Origin: Bacillota bacterium
GTDB lineage: Bacteria > Bacillota > Clostridia > Lachnospirales > Lachnospiraceae
Direction: 5' to 3'
Assembly: GCA_023437365.1 (NCBI GenBank)
Contig: JAEZGK010000075.1
Location: 47,390-111,389, forward strand
Length of the DNA stretch: 64,000 nt
A program made the translations under genes and the position numbers. Of the stretch, positions 26,745 to 35,220 are shown in pieces; position 1 is the stretch's first letter, and each line of letters starts with the position of its first letter. The notes under the pieces are model-generated. The model made no database searches and had not been told where the DNA came from. It saw only the letters and a list, made by a program, of their open reading frames with translations.

Positions 26745-27623
26745 ATGAAGGAATATGTATATAAGAAGATTGATGCCTTTACCTCAGGCAGCTCCAATGG
26801 TAATCCGGCAGCCTGTATTTATCTGGCTGCAGGACAGCGCCTGACGGAACAGGAAATGCAGTTGATTGCGAGACAGCATAAGGGATTTGTATCCGAAGTA
26901 GTTTATCTGTGGAAGGAGGAAGAGCAGCTTACCCTTGCATATTATTCCAGTGAATGCGAGGTTGACTTCTGTGGTCATGGCACGATTGCCTGCTTGTACA
27001 GTCTGATCAAACAAGATCCAAAGCTGATGGATAGGAAAGAACTGAAGATCTCTACAGTTAGGAAGGGAAGCTTGACGGTCTATAACAAGATAAGCGATCA
27101 GAATGCAGTCTATATCACTGCACCTCAGCCGGAATACCATGCATTTAAAAGATCAAAGGAATACATAGCTGCTAAGCTTAACATGAACCTTTTCGATCTT
27201 TCCGAACGTTTTCCGATCGAGGTGATTGATGCCGGTTTGAAGACACTTATTGTGCCAATTGGTGAACTCTCCAAGGAAATCTCTGTCTATCCGCAGGAGC
27301 AGGTCTTAAAGCATTTCTGTGCGGAACAGGGAATCGATATCATCCTGATTTACACTCTAGAAGCAAAGGAACAGGGGAGAGCTGCCCATACCAGAGTATT
27401 TGCACCCAAATACGGGTATCTGGAGGATCCGGCAACAGGCTCGGGCAACAGTGCCTTCGGATATTATATGCTCAAGCATGGTTTATGGTCGGGCGAACCG
27501 ATTGCTTTGGAGCAGGGAGGAGATAATATCGAGTTTAATGAGGTCCGCTTAATGATCAAGGATGGGAAGGTGCTGTTCGGTGGGGCAGCAACCGACAGAA
27601 TCGTCGGGACCTATTTGATTTAA
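26745..27623 (+). CDS. PhzF-family isomerase/epimerase
   Basis: A 292-residue protein of the PhzF (diaminopimelate-epimerase-like fold) family. ATG 26745 follows AAGGGAG. N-terminal IDAFTSGSSNGNPAACI and the catalytic glutamate region FVSEVVYL (usual pattern SET/SEV) are present, followed by CEVDFCGHGTIAC, which matches the family motif around the conserved Gly-His. RVFAPKYGYLEDPATGSGNSAFG in the second domain is highly conserved. Members act as isomerases on diverse metabolites, and the substrate is unknown. No phenazine genes are nearby, so no phenazine role is implied. Confidence 0.9.
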   Translation: MKEYVYKKIDAFTSGSSNGNPAACIYLAAGQRLTEQEMQLIARQHKGFVSEVVYLWKEEEQLTLAYYSSECEVDFCGHGTIACLYSLIKQDPKLMDRKELKISTVRKGSLTVYNKISDQNAVYITAPQPEYHAFKRSKEYIAAKLNMNLFDLSERFPIEVIDAGLKTLIVPIGELSKEISVYPQEQVLKHFCAEQGIDIILIYTLEAKEQGRAAHTRVFAPKYGYLEDPATGSGNSAFGYYMLKHGLWSGEPIALEQGGDNIEFNEVRLMIKDGKVLFGGAATDRIVGTYLI

Positions 27624-27661
27624 GAATTAAATGGGGCTGTTGCTAAATCTAAGACGATAAG

Positions 27662-27729
27662 AAGCGAAAAGACTGGTTTCCCTTATCCTTGTTGGAATAG
27701 TGTATATAGGAAAGCTAGTCTTTTCGCTT
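27662..27729. terminator. Bidirectional terminator after the PhzF gene
   Basis: A long inverted repeat (about 27662-27681 with 27710-27729, AAGCGAAAAGACT..AGTCTTTTCGCTT) separates the plus-strand PhzF gene from the convergent HDOD gene. Confidence 0.75.
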
Positions 27730-27770
27730 GTTATTTTATTGTCTTATTGAAAAAGCACATCAGATGTTAC

Positions 27771-28928
27771 TTATTTCAGATATCTGGAGAGACGTTTCTC
27801 AAAATCCTCTTTGGAGATGCTGATGGAAGCAAAGGCCGCTTCCTCCATGGGCGGGATATCCGTTGCATCAAGTTTTAACCATGCATAATGCTGTGCGATA
27901 TGAATGATGGATACTAATTCATTATGAACAATCCTAATATCCTGAGGTCTGTGATGATATAAAGCTGCCTCATAAATCGAGAAGGGCAGATCCCACAGGT
28001 CTAAAAAGTAAGCACCTATCTCCTGATGGCTGATTTTATATTCACCAAGTTCTATCCTGAGGTTGTCATGTGTGAGCTCACGGTTTTTCAGCTTGCCCTT
28101 CTTTTCAAGACCGGAAGTTAGTAGTATCAATCCGATATTATGCATGAGACCGGCAAACATAGCTCCCTCCGGAGGCTGTTTGTGCAAAAATGTCTCATAT
28201 AGGAAGAGGAAGATCCGGTTGGTCAGATAAGCATGCTTCCAAAGCAAAGGCGGCTCTTCGCCGATTTTATCCGTTTCGTTGGTCACACTGAGAACACAGG
28301 CCCAATGCAGAAAGCTTTTTAGATTATGCAATCCGATATAGTTAGCCGCTTGCCTAACCGTATCAGGCATGACACCGTATACCGCAGACTTTCCGACCTG
28401 GATGAGAAGAGTGGAGATGTCGGGGTCATGCTCGATCTCTGCAACCAGAGCATCCATATTCTCTTCTTCTGTCAGGCGGATCATTTTTTCGCAATTACCA
28501 GGCATGGTATTACAGCAATCGATATCCTCTATTAATTTCATCATTTCCGTAGAATTCAGGACAGCATCATCAGCGAAAAGCTTCTCGATATCCTTGAGCA
28601 GTGAATCGTTGTTCCAAGGCTTAAATACATAGAGCTTTGCCAGATTATGCAGCAAGGCACGGAACATGAGTTTCTCTTCAGCATAGCCACTAAGTATAAT
28701 ACGGATAATCTTAGGGTATTTTTCCTTTACGATTGTTAAAAGCTTATATCCGTCAAGAATGGGCATCCTCATATCACTGATAATCATATCTGCTTCATTT
28801 TCTTCGAGAATCTTCAGAGCCTCCATACCGTTTTCCGCAGTAAATATTTCATAATCAGTATCCAAAAACATTCTCGACAAGGCTTTTAGAATCTGTACTT
28901 CATCGTCTACAATTAAAATCTTTTTCAT
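27771..28928 (-). CDS. Response regulator with HDOD output domain
   Basis: A 385-residue signalling protein. Residues 1-120 form a REC domain (VDDE near residue 8, phosphoacceptor in IISDMRMP, ILSGYA, and Lys in FKPW). Residues about 135-340 form an HDOD domain (ISTLLIQVGKSAVYG, AANYIGLHNLKSFLHWA, LMHNIGLILL, SHQEIGAYFLDLWDLP), a degenerate HD fold often found with chemotaxis, c-di-GMP or stress signalling. The start follows a GGATGAAGG site. It lies 178 bases downstream of a REC-histidine kinase gene on the same strand and is the probable phosphorylation partner (inference). Confidence 0.92.
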   Translation of the reverse strand: MKKILIVDDEVQILKALSRMFLDTDYEIFTAENGMEALKILEENEADMIISDMRMPILDGYKLLTIVKEKYPKIIRIILSGYAEEKLMFRALLHNLAKLYVFKPWNNDSLLKDIEKLFADDAVLNSTEMMKLIEDIDCCNTMPGNCEKMIRLTEEENMDALVAEIEHDPDISTLLIQVGKSAVYGVMPDTVRQAANYIGLHNLKSFLHWACVLSVTNETDKIGEEPPLLWKHAYLTNRIFLFLYETFLHKQPPEGAMFAGLMHNIGLILLTSGLEKKGKLKNRELTHDNLRIELGEYKISHQEIGAYFLDLWDLPFSIYEAALYHHRPQDIRIVHNELVSIIHIAQHYAWLKLDATDIPPMEEAAFASISISKEDFEKRLSRYLK

Positions 28929-29106
28929 ACCCCTTCATCCTTTCATTTTGTGGAATTTAGTTCTTCAAATGAAAAACCGATTATTAGATTGCCGTCCCTG
29001 GTGTTTATCTGCAGTGTAATCAAGCATTGCTAAGTCCTCTTAAAGTTCACATAAAGTCCATTCTGAGTGAAGTTACAAAATAAGTACAGCCGGTACCTTG
29101 ACTTAA

Positions 29107-30399
29107 TTATTCATTTGTTACGATCGGAAGGGTAATGATAAAGGTTGCACCCTTGCCAAGTTCACTATTTACCTCCATAGTGCCATTATGTTTATTGACA
29201 ATAATATCATAGGAAATACTCAAACCAAGTCCCGTACCCTGACCGATATCCTTCGTAGTAAAGAAGGGTTCAAAAATCTTTAGAAGATGTTCCTCCGGTA
29301 TCCCGGGACCATCATCCATAAACCAAAGTCTGACTGACTGCTCCTCCTTACGTGCAAGAATTCTGATCTGACCAAGCTCACCGCGCTCCTGAGCTTGAAT
29401 AGCCTGAGCGGCATTGAGAATGATATTCACGAAAACTCGTCCAAGCAATACACGGTTACAGTAGAGCAGGATATCGTCCGGTACATCAAGTTCAATTGTG
29501 GCAACATATTTCACCTCGTTCTGAGTAATCAGGAGGACCTGACGGATGATTTCCAGCAATACATAGGTATCCTTTTCATCGTTCTTTGATGTATGTGCGA
29601 ATAAACGAAGAGACTTGACGATTTCGGTTACTCTGTTGATGCCGTCCTCCGATTCTGTAAATATCTCCTCCAGCTCAGCGAGGATTGGCTCAAGCTTAAG
29701 ACTTTTATATTTATCTTTGATCTCCTGCGCAGCATGTAAAAGCTCCGGCTGCTCGGTAAACTCTTTCTCGCTTATTCTACCCTGGACAAATTCAAGAAAT
29801 TCTACAATTCGATTAAAATATTTATGTAGGGAATTAACATTACTGCTGACATAACCCATCGGATTATTGATTTCATGAGCAATTCCTGCGGCAAGCTGTC
29901 CTATTGCTGCCATTTTTTCTGATTGTACGAGAGTAAATTTGGTCTCATTGAGCTGAGCATTGATAATTTTTAGTTCCTCATATTGCTTTTTTGTTACTTC
30001 TATCAGGGATTTCAGATTATTGGAGTTGTTTTTAGCTTCAACGGCTACCTTAACGCGAGCAATGAATTCCAAAGCATTGATTGGTTTATAAATATAATCA
30101 AAAGCACCCAGCTCAAAACATTTTTTATAACTTTCAAGATCGTCAAGGGAGGTAAGCATGATGATTGGCATATCATCATAATCGGGATTGGAGCGTATTT
30201 GGGACAATAAGTCCAGACCACTGATTTCCGGCATGATAATATCCAATATTAAGATGTCGATAATGTTATCATTTAGTAAGGTTTTCGCTTCTGAAGGGGC
30301 ACTGCAAAGCAGTATCTGTGTGATATCCGAAATGGCTTCTAAGTACCTCTTGGCAATTGCCAGGTTGAGTTGACTGTCGTCTACTACAAGTACATTCAT
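29107..30399 (-). CDS. REC-containing cytoplasmic histidine kinase
   Basis: A 430-residue soluble hybrid kinase. I chose the ATG ending at 30399 because GGAGG lies 7 bases upstream; a start six codons earlier lacks one. The N-terminal REC domain (VDDSQLN, LILDIIMPE, MLTSLD, YKPI) is joined by a coiled coil (about residues 120-160) to a dimerisation/phosphoacceptor domain (GQLAAGIAHEINNPMGYVSS) and an HATPase domain (NIILNAAQAI, DDGPGIP, FFTTK, GTGLGLSIS). There is no transmembrane or PAS sensor, so input must come through its REC domain or a partner. The HDOD response regulator follows on the same strand. Confidence 0.92.
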   Translation of the reverse strand: MNVLVVDDSQLNLAIAKRYLEAISDITQILLCSAPSEAKTLLNDNIIDILILDIIMPEISGLDLLSQIRSNPDYDDMPIIMLTSLDDLESYKKCFELGAFDYIYKPINALEFIARVKVAVEAKNNSNNLKSLIEVTKKQYEELKIINAQLNETKFTLVQSEKMAAIGQLAAGIAHEINNPMGYVSSNVNSLHKYFNRIVEFLEFVQGRISEKEFTEQPELLHAAQEIKDKYKSLKLEPILAELEEIFTESEDGINRVTEIVKSLRLFAHTSKNDEKDTYVLLEIIRQVLLITQNEVKYVATIELDVPDDILLYCNRVLLGRVFVNIILNAAQAIQAQERGELGQIRILARKEEQSVRLWFMDDGPGIPEEHLLKIFEPFFTTKDIGQGTGLGLSISYDIIVNKHNGTMEVNSELGKGATFIITLPIVTNE

Positions 30400-30566
30400 T
30401 CCACAGCCTCCATTCATAGGAAACGGATGATTATTTCCATTTCATTATATCATCAGGGCTACATTATTTCAACCAAGGATGTACAATTTAACAGAAAATG
30501 GAGTAATTTATTTTAATCTTATGTGACAATATCACAAAGATTGACTAAAAAATAACGAATTTGACA

Positions 30567-30595
30567 TTGACATATATATCACTATAACGTAATAT
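30567..30595 (+). promoter_or_regulatory. Promoter of the arsR-type/CoADR operon with AT-rich operator-like palindromes
   Basis: TTGACA (30567-30572), 17 bases, TAATAT (30590-30595). Overlapping ATATATAT/TATATATA dyads from 30572 to 30615 are plausible binding sites for the ArsR-type repressor encoded directly downstream (inference). Confidence 0.6.
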
Positions 30596-30750
30596 ATAAA
30601 TATATAGATATATAATAAAGGAAAGGAAGACCTTTAGAAATAGAAATTTTCTTAAGAAAAGAGGCTAGATTGAATAATCATAGATTTTTCAATCAGCAAA
30701 TAGTACTTACGCCCATATTTACCGGTGACGTATGAATGGAGGCTAGTAAA

Positions 30751-31023
30751 ATGAATTTAGGACAGTACATTGAAGCTGCAGAGCTGCTCAAGGTTCTGGC
30801 ACATCCGGTTAGGCTGTGTATCGTGAAGGGCTTATTAGAGAAAGGGGAATGCAATGTAACCAATATGCACTCCTGCATGGAAGCACCGCAATCAACAGTT
30901 TCCCAGCATATACAAAAGCTGAAGTCCGCAGGCATCATTGAAGGAAGAAGAAACGGACTGGAGATCTATTATCACATTAAAAACGAAAAAATAGTTGAGC
31001 TGATTAAGCTGTTGCTTCCATAA
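30751..31023 (+). CDS. ArsR-family winged-helix repressor
   Basis: A 90-residue DNA-binding protein. I chose ATG 30751 because GGAGG lies 8 bases upstream; the in-frame ATG 30736 precedes that site. The winged helix is clear: LLKVLAHPVRLCIVKGLLEKG, then APQSTVSQHIQKLKSAGIIEGRRNGLEIYYHI. Three cysteines lie in the first half (C27, C38 and C46 by my count). There is no classic ELCVCDL metal box. The gene sits 54 bases before a sulfur-relay fusion gene, so a thiol or persulfide signal, as in SqrR/BigR-type ArsR proteins, is likely but unproven. Confidence 0.9.
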   Translation: MNLGQYIEAAELLKVLAHPVRLCIVKGLLEKGECNVTNMHSCMEAPQSTVSQHIQKLKSAGIIEGRRNGLEIYYHIKNEKIVELIKLLLP

Positions 31024-31077
31024 GAACAGAGAAAAATTTAAAAATGATTATGATGAATCATGAAGGGGGAATAAACT

Positions 31078-33576
31078 ATGTCAAAGAAAGTATTGATTAT
31101 CGGTGGTGTAGCAGGCGGTGCATCTGCAGCGGCAAGATTGAGAAGGCTGGATGAGAATGCGGAGATTATTCTATTTGAAAGAGATGAATATATCTCATTT
31201 GCTAATTGTGGGTTACCTTATTATATCGGAGAAAGTATCAAGGAAAGAGGAAAACTCCTGGTTCAGACCCCCGAGGCTATGAAGGCCAGATTTAACATCG
31301 ATGTCCGTAACAACAGCGAAGTTACAGGTATAGATCCATCGAGAAAGGTGATTACCGTCAACAGCAAGAGTAAGGGTATCTATGAAGAAAGCTATGATGC
31401 TTTGATCCTGTCACCCGGAGCAAGAGCAATACGGCCAAATATACCGGGAATTCAAAACGATAAGATATTCACTTTAAGAAACATCCCCGATACAGATAAG
31501 ATTAAAGCCTACGTGGATAAGAAAGGAATTAGCAGCGCTGTCGTGATCGGTGGCGGCTTTGTCGGAGTGGAGATGGCAGAAAATCTTCGTGACAGAGGCT
31601 TAGCGGTAACCCTGGTAGAGGCGGCACCGCATATTTTAGCCCCCTTTGATACTGATGTTGTAGTCCTTCCTGAGAAGGAGTTGACGGAGAACGGAGTCAG
31701 ATTAATCCTTGGGGATGGGGTAAAAGCATTCAGCGACGAAGCAGGGGGTGTGGAGGTAACTCTTCAGAGTGAAACCAAGCTGATCGCAGATTTGGTGATA
31801 CTTGCTATCGGGGTCACGCCGGATACGGGTTTTTTAAAGGAAAGCGGATTGGAATTCGGACCCAGAGGTCATATTCTTGTCAATGAGCAGATGCAGACCA
31901 ATCTGGAGGGAATATATGCTGTTGGAGATGCGATAGAGGTTGTAGATTATGTAACAAAGCAAAAAACAGCAATCCCTCTTGCCGGTCCTGCAAATAAGCA
32001 AGGCAGAATAGCAGCAGATAATGTGGCAGGTATTCCCTCAAAGTTTAAGGGCTCGCAGGGAACAGCCATTATCAAGGTATTCGGCCTAACTGCAGCTGCG
32101 ACAGGAGCGAATGAACGTACTCTACAGAAAGCAGGAATACAGTATAAGACCATCACCATTCATCCGGTATCCCATGCCTCCTATTATCCTGGAGCAGTAC
32201 CCATGACTCTGAAGCTGATTTTTAACGAAGAGGGGCAGGTGCTTGGGGCCCAGGGGACAGGATACGACGGAGTGGATAAACGAATTGATGTCATCGCGAC
32301 AGTGATTCGTCTCGAAGGAACTGTAGAAGATCTGGCAGAGCTTGAGTTATCCTATGCCCCTCCCTTCTCCTCTGCGAAGGATCCGGTGAATATGGCAGGC
32401 TTTGTAGCACAGAACATACTGGCGGGAAGAAGCCATATCACGACCTGGGATGCGGTGAATGCTATGAATAAGGAGGATTATATCCTGGTGGATGTCCGTA
32501 CTGAGGAGGAATTTGCGAACGGACATGTGGACGGAGCAATCAATATTCCGGTAGACAGCCTGCGTGATAGATTACACGAGCTGGATCCGAATAAGACAAT
32601 CATAGAATATTGTCAGGTGGGATTACGTGGCTATGTGGCAGATCGTATCCTCTCACAATATGGTTATCAGGTATGGAATGTTACCGGAGGTTATAAATCG
32701 GCTTCCACATCTAAATTTAAGTCCGGGAAAGAAGATACTTCAAAGGGAAGCCAGGACAGTGCCGGTAGCGCTGTTCCAAGAACGGTCGTAATAGACCAGG
32801 ATACTCAGGTAATCAAGGAAGAGACTGATACTCAGGGAAAGTACCATAAAACTCTCGATGCCTGCGGTTTATGCTGTCCGGGTCCGTTGCTGCAGGTGAA
32901 AGCCTCCATGGCTGACCTTCGGGAGGGAGAGATCCTAAAGGTTACCGCTTCTGATCCCGGCTTTTATGAGGATATCAAGGCATGGTGTAAAAGGACGAAT
33001 AATGAATTAATCGACGTAGCTAAATCGGGTGGTACCATTCAGGCTTTCATTCGAAAGAATTTGGGAGAAATGCAGGTGAATCAGTATGAGCAGAAGCTCC
33101 CGGTAAAGGATAATAAGACCCTGGTGGTTTTCAGCGGGGACCTTGATAAAGCGATTGCCTCCTTTATCATCGCTAACGGCGCCGCTTCCATGGGCAAGAA
33201 GGTAACCATGTTCTTTACCTTCTGGGGCTTGAATATTCTTCGCAAACCGGAGAAGGTTCCGGTACAGAAGGGCTTCCTCGATAAGATGTTCGGTATCATG
33301 ATGCCGAGGGGAAGTAAGAAGCTGAAGCTGTCCAATATGAACATGTTGGGAATGGGCGGTAAGATGATACGTATGGTCATGAAGAAGAAAAACATCTCAT
33401 CTCTTGAAGAACTCATTCAGTCTGCAATCGACAATGGAATTGAAATCGTTGCCTGTCAGATGTCCATGGATGTCATGGGATTAAAGAAGGAAGAGCTGCT
33501 GGACGGTATTAAAATCGGCGGTGTCGGTTATTACCTCGGAGAAGCAGAGGATTCCAACGTAAATCTTTTTGTATAA
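31078..33576 (+). CDS. CoA-disulfide reductase / rhodanese / TusA / DsrE four-module fusion
   Basis: An 832-residue multidomain sulfur enzyme. Residues 1-450 are a CoA-disulfide/NADH-dependent persulfide reductase (GGVAGGASAA, FANCG with C44, IGGGFVGVEMAENL, AVGDA). Residues about 455-555 are rhodanese (DAVNAM..VDVRTEEEF, EYCQVG with C512). Residues about 585-660 are TusA (LDACGLCCPGPLLQ, C600 in the CPxP motif). Residues about 678-832 are DsrE/DsrF-like (VVFSGDLDKAIASF, ACQMSMDVMG with C793). Together these make a one-polypeptide route for sulfane sulfur transfer and reduction. The ATG 31078 follows AAGGGGG. A minisatellite begins at the first base after the stop codon. Confidence 0.93.
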   Translation: MSKKVLIIGGVAGGASAAARLRRLDENAEIILFERDEYISFANCGLPYYIGESIKERGKLLVQTPEAMKARFNIDVRNNSEVTGIDPSRKVITVNSKSKGIYEESYDALILSPGARAIRPNIPGIQNDKIFTLRNIPDTDKIKAYVDKKGISSAVVIGGGFVGVEMAENLRDRGLAVTLVEAAPHILAPFDTDVVVLPEKELTENGVRLILGDGVKAFSDEAGGVEVTLQSETKLIADLVILAIGVTPDTGFLKESGLEFGPRGHILVNEQMQTNLEGIYAVGDAIEVVDYVTKQKTAIPLAGPANKQGRIAADNVAGIPSKFKGSQGTAIIKVFGLTAAATGANERTLQKAGIQYKTITIHPVSHASYYPGAVPMTLKLIFNEEGQVLGAQGTGYDGVDKRIDVIATVIRLEGTVEDLAELELSYAPPFSSAKDPVNMAGFVAQNILAGRSHITTWDAVNAMNKEDYILVDVRTEEEFANGHVDGAINIPVDSLRDRLHELDPNKTIIEYCQVGLRGYVADRILSQYGYQVWNVTGGYKSASTSKFKSGKEDTSKGSQDSAGSAVPRTVVIDQDTQVIKEETDTQGKYHKTLDACGLCCPGPLLQVKASMADLREGEILKVTASDPGFYEDIKAWCKRTNNELIDVAKSGGTIQAFIRKNLGEMQVNQYEQKLPVKDNKTLVVFSGDLDKAIASFIIANGAASMGKKVTMFFTFWGLNILRKPEKVPVQKGFLDKMFGIMMPRGSKKLKLSNMNMLGMGGKMIRMVMKKKNISSLEELIQSAIDNGIEIVACQMSMDVMGLKKEELLDGIKIGGVGYYLGEAEDSNVNLFV

Positions 33577-33848
33577 TAGACCTTTGTAGTACTAGACCTT
33601 TGCAATATGGGAGCATAGCAATATGAGACCTATGCAATATAGGAGCTTAGTAATATAAGACCTATGTAATATAGGAGCATTACAATATAGGGGCTTAGTA
33701 ATATAAGATCTATGTAATATAAGAACTTAGTAATATAAGAACTTAGTAATATAAAACCTATGTAATATAGGAGCATTACAATATAGGGGTTTAGTAATAT
33801 AAGACCTTTACAATATTGTAGCTTTCTAATAATAGACCTTTGTAATAA
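33577..33848 (+). repeat. 16-bp minisatellite, 17 contiguous units
   Basis: The array starts at the base after the fusion gene's TAA and keeps an exact 16-base register for 17 units without an indel. The consensus is roughly (A/T)AGACCTATGTAATAT with sub-types ending GTAATAT, ACAATAT or GCAATAT. Sub-types recur in a higher-order pattern. Units abut, so this is not a CRISPR. No start codon with a ribosome binding site is seen inside it. It fills over half of the gap to 34069. Confidence 0.95.
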
Positions 33849-33857
33849 AGAAGGATA

Positions 33858-33930
33858 GTCAGGAAAGAGAAAGAGTCAGCTATCAGAGGAATGCATTAAG
33901 GGATGGCTGACTCTTTCTCTTTTCCTGTCA
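33858..33930 (+). terminator. Strong terminator hairpin after the minisatellite
   Basis: A long stem (arms 33858-33880 and 33906-33930, GTCAGGAAAGAGAAAGAGTCAGC-type) with a loop of about 25 bases ends in T-rich sequence. It closes the fusion-gene transcript, so the minisatellite would lie in its 3' untranslated region. Confidence 0.8.
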
Positions 33931-34069
33931 ATTTCTTTTGTTAGGGTTTTGTGGTTATGTGAGTGGGTTTGGTGATTTTTTGAAATGCGTAGTGGAAAGT
34001 AACAGGGGATAATGGTATAATAAACTTCGTTACATATTCGAATTAACAAACCCAGAGGTTGGAGTAATT

Positions 34070-35200
34070 ATGAAGAAATTATTAAAAAATCATGGGAATG
34101 GGCTGATTGCCCTCCTTATTATACCGACCCTGCTTCTTACTCCGGTAAAGGTATCCGGTGATGTTAAGCCGATTGAGGATACCAAGGGTAAACTGGATGA
34201 AATCTCGGAGGAAGAAAAGGGTGTATTGAATGATCTCTTTGCAGTAACACAAAAGATAGAGGCTTTGGAAAAGGAAGAATTAAGCTTAAATCAGAACATA
34301 GAAGAGCTACAGGAACAGATCGAAAATCTTAAGCATGAGATGGAAGAGAAACAGTTGACCTATGATGAGAAGCTTGCTGTACTGGAACAGGTCCTTGCCA
34401 TCTATCAACGGGGAGGTCCCGCTTCTTATCTGGAGATTCTGCTGAGTGCGGACAGCCTCTCGACTTTTTTGAAAAGCATCAATGCAATCAAGGATATTTC
34501 CCATAATGTCGGAGGTCTGCTTGATACCATAAAAAAAGAAAAGAAGGTTCTAAATCAGGAGAAGGATAAGCTGGAAGCAAATGAGAAGCAGTTGAAGGAT
34601 ACGAAGAATGCACTGGTAAAAAACCTGGAGGACAGCAGACAGCTTAAGAAGCAACGGGAAGAATATCTGATATCGCTTCAGGAACAGCGGGTGCATTATG
34701 AAGAATACTTAAGCGTATTAAAATCTATGTGGGGAGACGCAACGGAGCTATTCTCCCAAATCGTTTCCGAAATCAGCAGAGTAGTTGCGGAGGGATATCT
34801 TACCTACGAGGACCTGAATATGAAGGCAGGGCTGATCACCATGCAGGGAACCATCATTCAGAAGGATTTTAACCGGATACTTGAGGAGAACTCAGAGCTT
34901 CCCGAGGATATTTTCCAATTTGAGGACGGAGAGGTAACCCTGGAGGTTCCGGATATGCAGCTGGTACTGCACGGCAGTTTTGTTGTGGACGGTAAGACTG
35001 CAATCCGATATGAAGTGACCTCTGGAACCTTTTACGGGATGCCATTGGACGAGATTTCTAAAAAAGAGCTTTTTGAAAAAGGGTCGCTTTTGCTGGACTT
35101 TGATGAGATTGCCGGTGATATGATCACTATGGATTATACGATCAGAAGAGTAGAAAGCACTAAGGAACATCTGAACTTTGAGATCGGATTGGTATGGTAA
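34070..35200 (+). CDS. PcsB/EnvC-type coiled-coil exported protein without hydrolase domain
   Basis: A 376-residue exported protein. ATG 34070 follows TTGGAG. A signal peptide (about residues 1-30) is followed by a long two-part coiled coil (about 35-220) interrupted by YQRGGPASYLEILLSADSLS, the signature turn of the PcsB/CwlO/EnvC coiled-coil domain that docks on FtsX. PcsB proteins normally end in a CHAP, NlpC/P60 or LytM hydrolase. Here residues about 220-376 are a different, beta-rich domain with no catalytic Cys/His that I can recognise. The next two genes, 20 bases away, are FtsE- and FtsX-like. It is probably an FtsEX-controlled envelope factor that acts by recruiting or activating another hydrolase (inference). 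Confidence 0.85.
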   Translation: MKKLLKNHGNGLIALLIIPTLLLTPVKVSGDVKPIEDTKGKLDEISEEEKGVLNDLFAVTQKIEALEKEELSLNQNIEELQEQIENLKHEMEEKQLTYDEKLAVLEQVLAIYQRGGPASYLEILLSADSLSTFLKSINAIKDISHNVGGLLDTIKKEKKVLNQEKDKLEANEKQLKDTKNALVKNLEDSRQLKKQREEYLISLQEQRVHYEEYLSVLKSMWGDATELFSQIVSEISRVVAEGYLTYEDLNMKAGLITMQGTIIQKDFNRILEENSELPEDIFQFEDGEVTLEVPDMQLVLHGSFVVDGKTAIRYEVTSGTFYGMPLDEISKKELFEKGSLLLDFDEIAGDMITMDYTIRRVESTKEHLNFEIGLVW

Positions 35201-35220
35201 ACAATTGGGAGGAACCATAA

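Noticed and set aside
26745..27623. Phenazine biosynthesis
   Set aside because: PhzF-family proteins are widespread isomerases, and no other phenazine genes are in the window.
33577..33848. CRISPR-like array of short AT-rich repeats
   Set aside because: Units of 16 bases abut directly with no unique spacers, repeats are too short, and no cas genes are present. It is a minisatellite.
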